In this document: in pieces, positions 1-6,494 of the stretch
Layout of the letters: each line of letters starts with the position of its first letter
How positions within the stretch are numbered: position 1 is the first letter of the stretch
Assembly: GCF_900115475.1 (NCBI RefSeq)
Contig: NZ_FOWP01000006.1
Coordinates: forward strand, 62,001 to 126,000
Direction of reading: 5' to 3'
Origin: Ectopseudomonas composti
GTDB lineage: Bacteria; Pseudomonadota; Gammaproteobacteria; Pseudomonadales; Pseudomonadaceae
Length of the DNA stretch: 64,000 bases
Made by a program: the position numbers and the translations under genes
Notes under the pieces: generated by a model
What the model saw: the letters and a program-made list of their open reading frames with translations, nothing else
Told to the model about the DNA's origin: nothing
Databases searched by the model: none

Positions 1-151
1 CCAGCAGGGCGTCGCAGAGGATGCACAGCGCTGCCACCGGCAGGTGGTGTTCACGGCGCAGGCTTTGCGCCAGAACGAAGGCGTTCTGCGCGCCGATGGC
101 CATGATCAGACCGATGGCCACCAGCAGGCCGTTGCTGTAGCTCTGCCACAT
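1..151 (-). CDS. LysE/ArgO-family amino-acid exporter, N-terminal part (cut by window edge)
   Basis: The minus strand from 151 down to the window edge reads in one frame. It begins Met-Trp-Gln-Ser-Tyr, followed by a hydrophobic helix containing [11 protein letters not shown], the first-helix signature of the LysE/ArgO exporter family. These inner-membrane proteins export basic amino acids such as arginine or lysine. The ATG shares its first base with the stop codon of the upstream ACT-domain gene (TGATG), so the two are probably translationally coupled. An ArgP-type activator is divergent, which is the usual control of argO. Only about 50 residues are visible, so arginine specificity is inferred from the neighbour. 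Confidence 0.8.
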   Translation of the reverse strand, partial: MWQSYSNGLLVAIGLIMAIGAQNAFVLAQSLRREHHLPVAALCILCDALL

Positions 152-564
152 CACACCGGCTCCGGCATAGAGGCCGCCGACAAGGCGCGCAGGGTGGACA
201 GCGCCTGCTCGGCACGCTCGCTGGGCACGAAGATATGGTCGTGATGAAAGCCGGCGACCACGTTGCAGCTGATTCCTGCCTGCGCCAGGGCGGCAGAGAA
301 AGATGCTGTGAGGCCTACGGCGGCCAGCGACGAATGCACCTCAAGGGTGATCCAGGCAGCGACGTAGTCATAGCGCAAGCCATGAGCGTCGGCTACTTCA
401 CGCGTCAGTACCAGGCTCAGGCCTTCGGCTTCGCGCAGGCTGGCGACTGCCTGCAGGGCGCTGCAGTCATGATCGGCGGCAACGCAACAGAACACGTACT
501 GACCTGGGTTGAGCTGCGGCGTCATGCTTTGCAGCAGGCGTGCGAGGTTGGTTTCGCCAGACAT
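151..564 (-). CDS. ACT-domain protein (137 aa)
   Basis: A small cytoplasmic protein whose sequence fits the paired ACT-like fold found in many proteobacterial conserved hypotheticals. Recognisable stretches are the N-terminal [12 protein letters not shown], a central [11 protein letters not shown] and a C-terminal [13 protein letters not shown] domains generally bind amino acids and regulate linked proteins. An AGGAG ribosome-binding site lies about 8 bases before the ATG. The stop codon overlaps the start of the lysE/argO-type exporter, forming a two-gene unit divergent from argP. A role as amino-acid sensor for the exporter is plausible but inferred; no catalytic motif is visible. Confidence 0.8.
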   Translation of the reverse strand: MSGETNLARLLQSMTPQLNPGQYVFCCVAADHDCSALQAVASLREAEGLSLVLTREVADAHGLRYDYVAAWITLEVHSSLAAVGLTASFSAALAQAGISCNVVAGFHHDHIFVPSERAEQALSTLRALSAASMPEPV

Positions 565-658
565 GGCGGGCTCCTGATTGGACTGAATGTTGGCGAGTCT
601 GCGGCTTCTGCATGTATAAGAGAAACCAATATTACTGATCGCTCATTAGGAAAATCGA
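565..658. promoter_or_regulatory. Divergent control region between the exporter unit and argP
   Basis: A 94-bp spacer between two divergent units. It must hold both promoters and, by analogy with other ArgP-argO pairs, the LysR-type binding site. It is AT-rich towards the argP side. An AGG at 648-650 serves as ribosome-binding site for the TTG start of argP. I cannot assign -35/-10 boxes with confidence. Confidence 0.45.
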
Positions 659-1555
659 TTGTTCGATTACAAACTTCTTGCCGCGCTGGCAGCGGTGGTG
701 GAGCAGGCTGGTTTCGAGCGGGCGGCGCAGGTGCTGGGGCTGTCGCAGTCGGCGGTGTCGCAGCGCATCAAGTTGCTCGAAGCACGGGTCGGCCAGCCGG
801 TGCTGGTGCGTGCCACGCCACCGGCGCCCACCGAAATCGGCCGGCGTCTGCTCAACCATGTGCAGCAGGTACGCCTGCTCGAACGCGACCTGCAGGGCCA
901 GGTACCGGGGCTGGACGAGCAGACCTTGCCCGAGCGCCTGCGCATCGCCATCAACGCCGATAGCCTGGCGACCTGGTGGGCGGCGGCGACGGCCGATTTT
1001 TGCGCCAACCAGCAGGTGTTGATGGAACTGGTGGTGGAGGACCAGGAAGTAGGCCTCAAGCGCATGCGTGCGGGCGAAGTGGCCGGTTGCGTGTGTGCTG
1101 CCGAGCGCCCGGTGGCAGGCGCGCGCAGCCTGGTGCTGGGCGCGATGCGCTATCGCGCGCTGGCCAGCCCGGCCTTCATCGCCCGGCATTTTGCGGCTGG
1201 CGTCACTCCCGAGGCGCTGGCACGTGCGCCGGCCATCGTCTACGGCCCGGATGACCAACTGCAGCATCGCTACCTGGCGGGCCTCGGTGTCACGGGGGCC
1301 TTCGCCTATCACCTGTGCCCCTCGTCCGAAGGCTTCGTGCGCCTGACCGAAGGCGGCCTGGGCTGGGGCCTGGTGCCGCAATTGCAGGTACGAGAAGCGT
1401 TGGCCAGCGGCAGGCTGGTGGACCTGGTGCCCGAGCGCTTCATCGACGTGCCGTTGTACTGGCATCACTGGCGCAATGGCGGCGAGTTGCTCAGCGAACT
1501 GACTGCACAGCTGCGTCGTCACTCGGCATCGGTGTTGGTGCCGTTGCACCAATGA
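659..1555 (+). CDS. argP: ArgP/IciA-type LysR transcriptional regulator (298 aa)
   Basis: Full-length LysR-family protein of 298 residues. The N-terminal winged helix-turn-helix (residues about 18-40, with LGLSQSAVSQRIKLLE) and the opening MFDYKLLAALAAVVEQ are characteristic of ArgP, which senses lysine/arginine and activates argO export genes. The start codon is TTG at 659, preceded by AGG at 648-650; no ATG gives a better fit to the conserved N-terminus. It is divergent from the ACT-domain and LysE/ArgO genes, its expected targets. The C-terminal effector domain is complete and ends in VLVPLHQ. Function is inferred from family and context. Confidence 0.88.
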   Translation: MFDYKLLAALAAVVEQAGFERAAQVLGLSQSAVSQRIKLLEARVGQPVLVRATPPAPTEIGRRLLNHVQQVRLLERDLQGQVPGLDEQTLPERLRIAINADSLATWWAAATADFCANQQVLMELVVEDQEVGLKRMRAGEVAGCVCAAERPVAGARSLVLGAMRYRALASPAFIARHFAAGVTPEALARAPAIVYGPDDQLQHRYLAGLGVTGAFAYHLCPSSEGFVRLTEGGLGWGLVPQLQVREALASGRLVDLVPERFIDVPLYWHHWRNGGELLSELTAQLRRHSASVLVPLHQ

Positions 1556-1650
1556 GCGGCCCGTAGGGTCGTAGTTCTGGCCGCCGCCGACAGCGCGCCA
1601 CGACGATGGCGCTGCTAAAGTGCGGCAATTACAAGAATCAAGGGTAGGGG

Positions 1651-2655
1651 ATGGCGATGAAGATTCTGGTCACCGGCGCGAGTGGCTTCATCGGTGGACG
1701 CTTCGCTCGTTTCGCACTCGAGCAGGGGCTGGCCGTGCGGGTCAACGGCCGCCGCGCCGAAGGCGTGCAGCACCTGATCAAGCGCGGCGCCGAATTCGTC
1801 CAGGGCGATCTGGGTGATCCCGAGCTGGCCCAAGCGCTGTGCCAGGATGTCGAGGCCGTGGTGCACTGCGCCGGCGCGGTTGGCGTGTGGGGCGACTACG
1901 CGCACTTCCACCAGGCCAACGTCACGGTCACCGAGAATATCGTCGACGCCTGCCTCAAGCAGAAGGTCCGCCGCCTGGTGCATCTGTCCTCACCGTCGAT
2001 CTATTTCGATGGCAAATCGCATGTCGATATTCGCGAGGAGCAAGTGCCCAAACGCTTCTCCGATCATTACGGCAAGACCAAGTACCTGGCCGAGCAGCAG
2101 GTGTTCGCCGCGCAGGAGTTCGGTCTTGAAGTAATCGCTCTGCGTCCGCGCTTCGTCACCGGGGCGGGCGATACCAGCATCTTCCCGCGCTTGATCGGCA
2201 TGCAGCGCAAGGGCCGCCTGGCGATCATCGGCAATGGCCTGAACAAGGTCGACTTCACCAACGTGCACAATCTCAACGATGCCTTGCTCAGCTCGCTACA
2301 GGTGGGCGGGGCGGCGCTTGGCCAGGTGTACAACATCAGCAATGGCGCGCCGGTGCCGCTATGGGACGTGGTCAATTACGTAATGCGTCGCCTGGAGTTG
2401 CCGCCGGTGACGCGGCATGTGCCTTTGCCGCTGGCCTATGCTGCGGCGACGCTCAACGAGAGTGTGTGTCGGGTGCTGCCAGGGCGGCCGGAGCCGAGCC
2501 TGTTTCGCCTCGGCGTGGCGGTGATGGCCAGGGATTTCTCCCTGAACATCGACCGCGCCCGCGAGTTGCTCGGCTACGAGCCCAGAGCCAGCCTGTGGGA
2601 TGCGTTGGATGAATTCTGCACCTGGTGGCAGGCGCAGATGGGGCCTCAGGCGTAG
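1651..2655 (+). CDS. NAD(P)-dependent epimerase/dehydratase, extended SDR (334 aa)
   Basis: Extended short-chain dehydrogenase/reductase. A Rossmann glycine motif GASGFIGG occupies residues 9-16, an active-site HLSSPS lies at 111-116 and the catalytic YGKTK pair is Tyr140 and Lys144. Sequence style (FVTGAGDTSIFPRLI, DFTNVHN) resembles the 3-beta-hydroxysteroid-dehydrogenase/OleD-like branch, which oxidises or reduces hydroxyl groups on lipophilic substrates; the substrate here is unknown. Start alternatives are ATG 1651 and ATG 1657; a purine-rich AAGGGTAGGGG precedes both. The 3' end overlaps the convergent small gene by 10 bp. Confidence 0.85.
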   Translation: MAMKILVTGASGFIGGRFARFALEQGLAVRVNGRRAEGVQHLIKRGAEFVQGDLGDPELAQALCQDVEAVVHCAGAVGVWGDYAHFHQANVTVTENIVDACLKQKVRRLVHLSSPSIYFDGKSHVDIREEQVPKRFSDHYGKTKYLAEQQVFAAQEFGLEVIALRPRFVTGAGDTSIFPRLIGMQRKGRLAIIGNGLNKVDFTNVHNLNDALLSSLQVGGAALGQVYNISNGAPVPLWDVVNYVMRRLELPPVTRHVPLPLAYAAATLNESVCRVLPGRPEPSLFRLGVAVMARDFSLNIDRARELLGYEPRASLWDALDEFCTWWQAQMGPQA

Positions 2656-2933
2656 ATACGCTGACCGCGATAGACGCGTACCGAGCCGGTTGGCGTGCCG
2701 ACCGGTAGCTCGACTGCCGCCAGTGGCGTGACCGTCGCACGCTGCGGTTGATCGGACAATTCCGCCAGGCGCTGGCCAAGGCGGCGGGTTTCTTCATCGT
2801 CAGACTTCAGGCTGCCATCGAGCATGGCGCTGATCGCGTCGACCTGGCTCAGGCGAATGTCCACTGCCTGTTCTTCACGCAGGCGACGGCGCAGCGCTTT
2901 CATGCAATCCAGTACTTCTTTGTTCAGTTCCAT
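2646..2933 (-). CDS. Conserved hypothetical small protein (95 aa)
   Basis: I do not recognise a named family. The protein is charged and helical in its first half (MELNKEVLDCMKALRRRLREEQ) and contains LRRRLREE- and RRLGQRLAEL-type amphipathic segments. The second half is proline/valine-rich and ends YRGQRIYA. ATG 2933 is chosen because GGGGGAA lies about 8 bases upstream; a GTG at 2939 would add two residues. No signal peptide or membrane segment. It overlaps the end of the convergent epimerase gene by 10 bp. Likely a soluble pseudomonad-type protein of unknown role. Confidence 0.65.
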   Translation of the reverse strand: MELNKEVLDCMKALRRRLREEQAVDIRLSQVDAISAMLDGSLKSDDEETRRLGQRLAELSDQPQRATVTPLAAVELPVGTPTGSVRVYRGQRIYA

Positions 2934-3283
2934 TGCCACTTCCCCCGGTTGGTTGAAGGGTCACGGGATCAGGCGGTCCTCGCCATCCGTAACCACGCCA
3001 GCCTTGATCCTGCGACTGGGAAACCTTTTCGTGCTTTGCAGAACTTTCAGGCCGCCTGCTGGCTCGTTAGCGACGCTCTATCGGCGCGTTCACGACAGGA
3101 GAAAAGCAAAGTGCGTACCAGTTCATGTTTTGCGGAACTGCTGGGCTGCAGATGAGTCGATGGCCCTGTCGCGCCCTTCGTCGGTGCGTCGCGCACCTGC
3201 TTGGCGCGACGCTGATGCTGTAGTGGCGAATCGGTATACTGCGCGGCATTTCCGTTTCTTCGTTCCAAACCATAGGTCCGACC
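2934..3283. other. 350-bp intergenic region upstream of the coiled-coil protein gene
   Basis: Divergent spacer between the 95-aa gene and the gene at 3284. It holds a good -10-like hexamer TATACT at 3235-3240, with a weak -35 candidate CTGATG at 3212-3217 (17-bp spacing), plausibly driving the downstream gene. A GC-rich interrupted inverted repeat, GTGCGTCGCGCAC, lies at about 3184-3196. The open frames here have no good start or codon pattern and look like chance. Confidence 0.45.
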
Positions 3284-4135
3284 ATGCGTAACGACGCCAA
3301 CGACGAGCTCGACAACCTGCCCAGCCTGACCCCGGAGCGCCGTGAGGAATTTGCCGAGCCGCGCGAAGAACCCGCTCCGCGCAGCAGCAGTCGTGCCACC
3401 AGCAGCAAGGCGCCTGTGGCCAAAAGTGCCAGTACCGGGCCGCTGTGGGCGCTGGTTGGCGCATTGAGTTTCGCCCTGGCTGGCCTGGGTTGGTGGAGCC
3501 TGCAGCAGATCGGCCTGATGGAGCAGCGCCTGGTGGCGACCCAGGAAAGCTTTGCGCGCATCAGCGAGGAGGCTGCCGGACGAATTCAGGATATTTCCGG
3601 CAAGGTGGTGGCGACCGAATCCAACGTCACCAGTGGCAGTGAAGCGCTCAAGCTGCAGGTCAAGCAGTTGGAAACGCGCCTGGCCGAGTTGAGCAAGCAG
3701 CAACAGCAGAGCGCCACGGCACAGGCAGCGCTGGACAAGCGCGTCGAGCAGTTGGGTACTGAGCTGAAGAGCGGCATCGGTGCCAGTGCCGATTTCGACA
3801 AGCGCCTGCAGACGCTCTCCACCGAGCAGGCGGCGCTGAAATCCGCGCAGGGCGACGCCAAGGCCACCCAGGCCGAACTGGCCAAGCTAGATACCCGCAT
3901 CAAGGCTCTCGGCGGCGATATCGAGACGCTGAAAAAACAGGGTAATCCCGCGCAATCGATTCGCAGCCTGGAGCAGGATCTGCTGGTGCTGCGCAGCGAA
4001 CTGGACAATCGCCCGGCCGCCAGTGCCGGCCCGAATACCGCCGAGTTCGATGCCTTCCGCGCGCAGATGACGCGCAACATCAACACCCTGCAAAGCCAGG
4101 TGGTGAACCTGCAGCAGCAGATCAATTCGCGTTGA
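3284..4135 (+). CDS. Single-pass inner-membrane coiled-coil protein (283 aa)
   Basis: The N-terminal 50 residues are acidic and serine/lysine-rich and probably cytoplasmic. One hydrophobic segment follows (about 52-73, GPLWALVGALSFALAGLGWW), then a long heptad-rich region to the C-terminus (EALKLQVKQLETRLAELSKQ and similar), predicted as an extended coiled coil. The layout suggests an anchored periplasmic or envelope scaffold; no enzymatic motif is present and I do not recognise a characterised family. ATG at 3284 follows AGGTCCGACC. A strong terminator-like hairpin (4232-4267) lies downstream, so it is probably monocistronic. Confidence 0.75.
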   Translation: MRNDANDELDNLPSLTPERREEFAEPREEPAPRSSSRATSSKAPVAKSASTGPLWALVGALSFALAGLGWWSLQQIGLMEQRLVATQESFARISEEAAGRIQDISGKVVATESNVTSGSEALKLQVKQLETRLAELSKQQQQSATAQAALDKRVEQLGTELKSGIGASADFDKRLQTLSTEQAALKSAQGDAKATQAELAKLDTRIKALGGDIETLKKQGNPAQSIRSLEQDLLVLRSELDNRPAASAGPNTAEFDAFRAQMTRNINTLQSQVVNLQQQINSR

Positions 4136-4144
4136 GCCTCTGCT

Positions 4145-4211
4145 GTAGGAGCGAGCTTTGCTCGCGAAGCTTTTCTTGAGGCAGCAATTCGCGAACAGAG
4201 CTCGCTCCTAC
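4145..4211. repeat. REP pair (REPIN) of the GTAGGAGCGAGC type
   Basis: Two inverted REP sequences, GTAGGAGCGAGCTTTGCTCG at the left and its partner ending GAGCTCGCTCCTAC at the right, separated by a short AT-richer spacer. This is the common Pseudomonas REP doublet and it sits in a convergent intergenic region. Confidence 0.85.
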
Positions 4212-4231
4212 CTTGAGTACAGGTACCTATG

Positions 4232-4267
4232 AAAACGCCGCGCTTCTGTAAGGGAGCGCGGCGTTTT
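4232..4267. terminator. Bidirectional rho-independent terminator
   Basis: Perfect 12-bp stem AAAACGCCGCGC / GCGCGGCGTTTT with a 12-nt loop, giving a T-run on either strand. It sits between the convergent coiled-coil protein gene and xenB and would terminate both. Confidence 0.85.
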
Positions 4268-4288
4268 GCTGTTCAGTTGTAGGGTGCG

Positions 4289-5338
4289 TTACAGGCGCGG
4301 ATAGTCGATATAGCCGACCGGGCCGGAGCCGTAGAAGGTCTGCGGTTGCGGTTCGTTCAGCGGTGCGTCCTGCGCCAGGCGCTCGGGCAGGTCCGGGTTG
4401 GCGATGAAGGGGATGCCGAAGGCCACAGCATCGGCATTGCCTGCTGCCAGCCAGGCATTGGCCTGATCCTTGGTGAAGCGCTCGTTGGCGATGAACACGC
4501 CACCGAATTCTTTCTTCAGTTGCGGGGTCAGGCTGTCGTCACCGGCTTTCTCGCGAGCGCAGATGAAGGCGATGCCACGTTTGCCCAGTTCACGGGCGAC
4601 GTAGCCGAAGGTTTCGCCGCGGTTGGCGTCACCCATGTCGTGCGAATCGGCACGGGGTGCCAGGTGCACGCCGACGCGGCCGGCGCCCCACACGGAAATC
4701 GCCGCATCGGTCACTTCCAGCAGCAGACGCGCGCGGTTTTCGACGCTGCCACCGTAGCGGTCACTGCGCTGATTGGTGCTGCTCTGCAGGAACTGGTCGA
4801 GCAGGTAACCATTGGCACCGTGGATTTCCACGCCATCGAAACCGGCGGCCATGGCGTTCTCGGCGCCTTGACGATAGGCCTCGACGATATCGGCGATCTC
4901 TTCGGTCTCCAGTGCACGCGGGGTGACGAAGTCCTTCATCGGGCGCACCAGGCTGACATGGCCGGCCGGCTGGATCGCGCTGGGGGCGACCGGCAGTTCG
5001 CCGTTCAGGTAGATCGGGTCGGAGATGCGGCCGACGTGCCACAGTTGCAGGACGATCTTGCCGCCGTTGGCGTGCACTGCCTGGGTGACGTTGCTCCAGC
5101 CGCGAATCTGCTCATCCGACCAGATGCCGGGAGTGTCCGGGTAGCCGACGCCCATCGGCGTGACGGCGGTGGCTTCGCTGATGATCAGGCCAGCCGAGGC
5201 GCGTTGTACGTAGTACTCGGCCATCAGCGCATTGGGTACGCGGCCTTCATCAGCGCGGCAGCGGGTCAGCGGTGCCATGATGATGCGGTTGTTCAGTTGC
5301 AGGTCGCCGATCTGGATGGGGTCGAACAATGTGGGCAT
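4289..5338 (-). CDS. xenB: Old yellow enzyme family alkene/nitroester reductase (349 aa)
   Basis: FMN-dependent (beta/alpha)8-barrel reductase of the OYE family. Visible signatures include PLTRCRA near residue 24-30, QLWHVGR at 98-104, EIHGANGYLLDQFL at 171-184 (His173 and Asn176, the substrate-anchoring pair) and RSDRYGGSVENR at 191-202. Length (349) is normal. Such enzymes reduce activated alkenes, nitrate esters and nitroaromatics with NAD(P)H. The xenB name rests on high resemblance and on the adjoining ArsR gene, an arrangement I remember from other pseudomonads. It follows the ArsR gene on the same strand with a 27-bp gap and is probably co-transcribed and repressed by it. Confidence 0.85.
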   Translation of the reverse strand: MPTLFDPIQIGDLQLNNRIIMAPLTRCRADEGRVPNALMAEYYVQRASAGLIISEATAVTPMGVGYPDTPGIWSDEQIRGWSNVTQAVHANGGKIVLQLWHVGRISDPIYLNGELPVAPSAIQPAGHVSLVRPMKDFVTPRALETEEIADIVEAYRQGAENAMAAGFDGVEIHGANGYLLDQFLQSSTNQRSDRYGGSVENRARLLLEVTDAAISVWGAGRVGVHLAPRADSHDMGDANRGETFGYVARELGKRGIAFICAREKAGDDSLTPQLKKEFGGVFIANERFTKDQANAWLAAGNADAVAFGIPFIANPDLPERLAQDAPLNEPQPQTFYGSGPVGYIDYPRL

Positions 5339-5365
5339 GGGGTTTTCTCCGGAGGAAAGGTCAAA

Positions 5366-5692
5366 TCAGAGTTGCTGGCCGAGGCGCTCGACGAAGGCCT
5401 GGATCAGCTCGTCGTTGCGCTTGAAGAAGTGCCACTGGCCGACCTTGCGGCTGGTCACCAGACCGGCGCGCTGCAGGGTGGTCAGATGGGCAGAAACGGT
5501 GGATTGCGACAGCCCGGTACGCTGGAAGATCTTGCCGGCGCATACGCCGATCTCCAGCGGATGATCCTGTTCGGCGAAGTGGCGCTCGGGCTCCTTCAAC
5601 CAGTCGAGGATGTCGCGGCGCGCCGGGTGGGCGAGGGCCTTGATGATGGCGTCGAGGTCGATTTCCATGGCGGTGTCGGTCTGTTTCGTCAT
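5366..5692 (-). CDS. ArsR-family transcriptional repressor (108 aa)
   Basis: Small winged-helix regulator. The core IIKALAHPARRDILDWL, the recognition region TGLSQSTVSAHLTTLQRAGLV and the wing KVGQWHFFKRN are textbook ArsR-family. Cysteine metal ligands are absent from the recognition helix, so it probably senses an organic or redox signal through its single Cys rather than a metal; that is inference. Start taken at ATG 5692 (a longer open frame upstream runs into the divergent gene). A perfect 22-bp palindrome lies 12 bases upstream. xenB follows directly, so this is a likely autoregulated arsR-xenB operon. Confidence 0.85.
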   Translation of the reverse strand: MTKQTDTAMEIDLDAIIKALAHPARRDILDWLKEPERHFAEQDHPLEIGVCAGKIFQRTGLSQSTVSAHLTTLQRAGLVTSRKVGQWHFFKRNDELIQAFVERLGQQL

Positions 5693-5703
5693 GTGGCGAA
5701 CCT

Positions 5704-5725
5704 TATATCGTCTATAGACGATATA
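5704..5725. promoter_or_regulatory. 22-bp perfect palindrome, probable ArsR operator
   Basis: Left half TATATCGTCTA is followed immediately by its exact reverse complement. It lies 12 bases before the arsR start and between the divergent arsR and acpH genes. ArsR-family dimers bind such dyads over the promoter; binding here is inferred. Confidence 0.75.
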
Positions 5726-5794
5726 CAGATCGATTGTTCCAATAGTCTCCATCAACGGCTTCGATTGTCCCGTCGTCGGCGTTAAGCTCGTGGA

Positions 5795-6379
5795 ATGAAC
5801 TACCTCGCCCATCTGCACCTTGGCGGTGACGCACCACCGCAGTTGCTCGGCAGCCTCTATGGCGATTTCGTCAAAGGCCCGCTGGTCGGGCGCTGGCCTG
5901 TCCAAATCGAGGCGGCCATTCGCTTGCATCGGCGCATCGATGCCTTTACCGACAGCCACCCGTTGCAGGCTCGGGCTCGTGCGCGCTTCCCGGTCGAGCG
6001 GCGGAGAACGGCCGGCATGCTGCTGGATCTGTTCTTCGATCATTGCCTGGCCCGCGACTGGCCGGTGTACGCGACGCAGCCGCTGGATCACTTCACGGGT
6101 CGGGTGTATCGCGTGCTGGCGGCCGAGCCGGAATTGCCCGGGCGCCTGGCACTGATGGCGCCGCGTATGGCCGCGCAGGACTGGCTCGGCAGCTACCGCG
6201 AGTTCGCGGTGCTGGAACAGGTGATCGCTGGCATGCAGCGGCGCCTATCCAAGCCGCAACTGCTCGACGGCAGCCTGGCCGAGCTGGAGCGTTTATACGA
6301 GCCGCTCAGCGAGGACTTTCGTGCTTTCTATCCCGAGTTGATGGCTTTCGCCGAGGCTGAGCTGAACGTATCGGGGTAG
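5795..6379 (+). CDS. acpH: ACP phosphodiesterase (194 aa)
   Basis: Matches the AcpH family throughout: N-terminal MNYLAHLHL, GDFVKGPL, LHRRIDAFTDSHP and a central LDLFFDHCLARDW carrying the HD-like metal ligands. AcpH hydrolyses the phosphopantetheine arm from holo acyl-carrier protein in the cytoplasm. Length 194 is normal for the family. The gene is divergent from the arsR-xenB unit and followed by a convergent P-type ATPase gene. Confidence 0.87.
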   Translation: MNYLAHLHLGGDAPPQLLGSLYGDFVKGPLVGRWPVQIEAAIRLHRRIDAFTDSHPLQARARARFPVERRRTAGMLLDLFFDHCLARDWPVYATQPLDHFTGRVYRVLAAEPELPGRLALMAPRMAAQDWLGSYREFAVLEQVIAGMQRRLSKPQLLDGSLAELERLYEPLSEDFRAFYPELMAFAEAELNVSG

Positions 6380-6423
6380 AGGCGGTGCGCATGGTGCCCC
6401 TACATGTGAACCGAGGCCGGACC

Positions 6424-6444
6424 GTAGGGTGCGCTGTGCGCACC
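6424..6444. repeat. GTAGGGTGCGC-type hairpin repeat
   Basis: GTAGGGTGCGC followed by TGT and GCGCACC, forming a 7-bp GC stem (6428-6434 with 6438-6444). The same GTAGGGTG theme recurs at several intergenic sites in this window. It lies between convergent genes. Confidence 0.6.
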
Positions 6445-6494
6445 GGGGATTTCGCCACTGCGACGATCATCACTAAAATCTCTCCCGCAACGGC

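Noticed and set aside
5693..6091. N-terminal extension of the ArsR gene to 6091
   Set aside because: The extension runs through the operator dyad and antisense to acpH; ATG 5692 gives a normal 108-aa ArsR protein.
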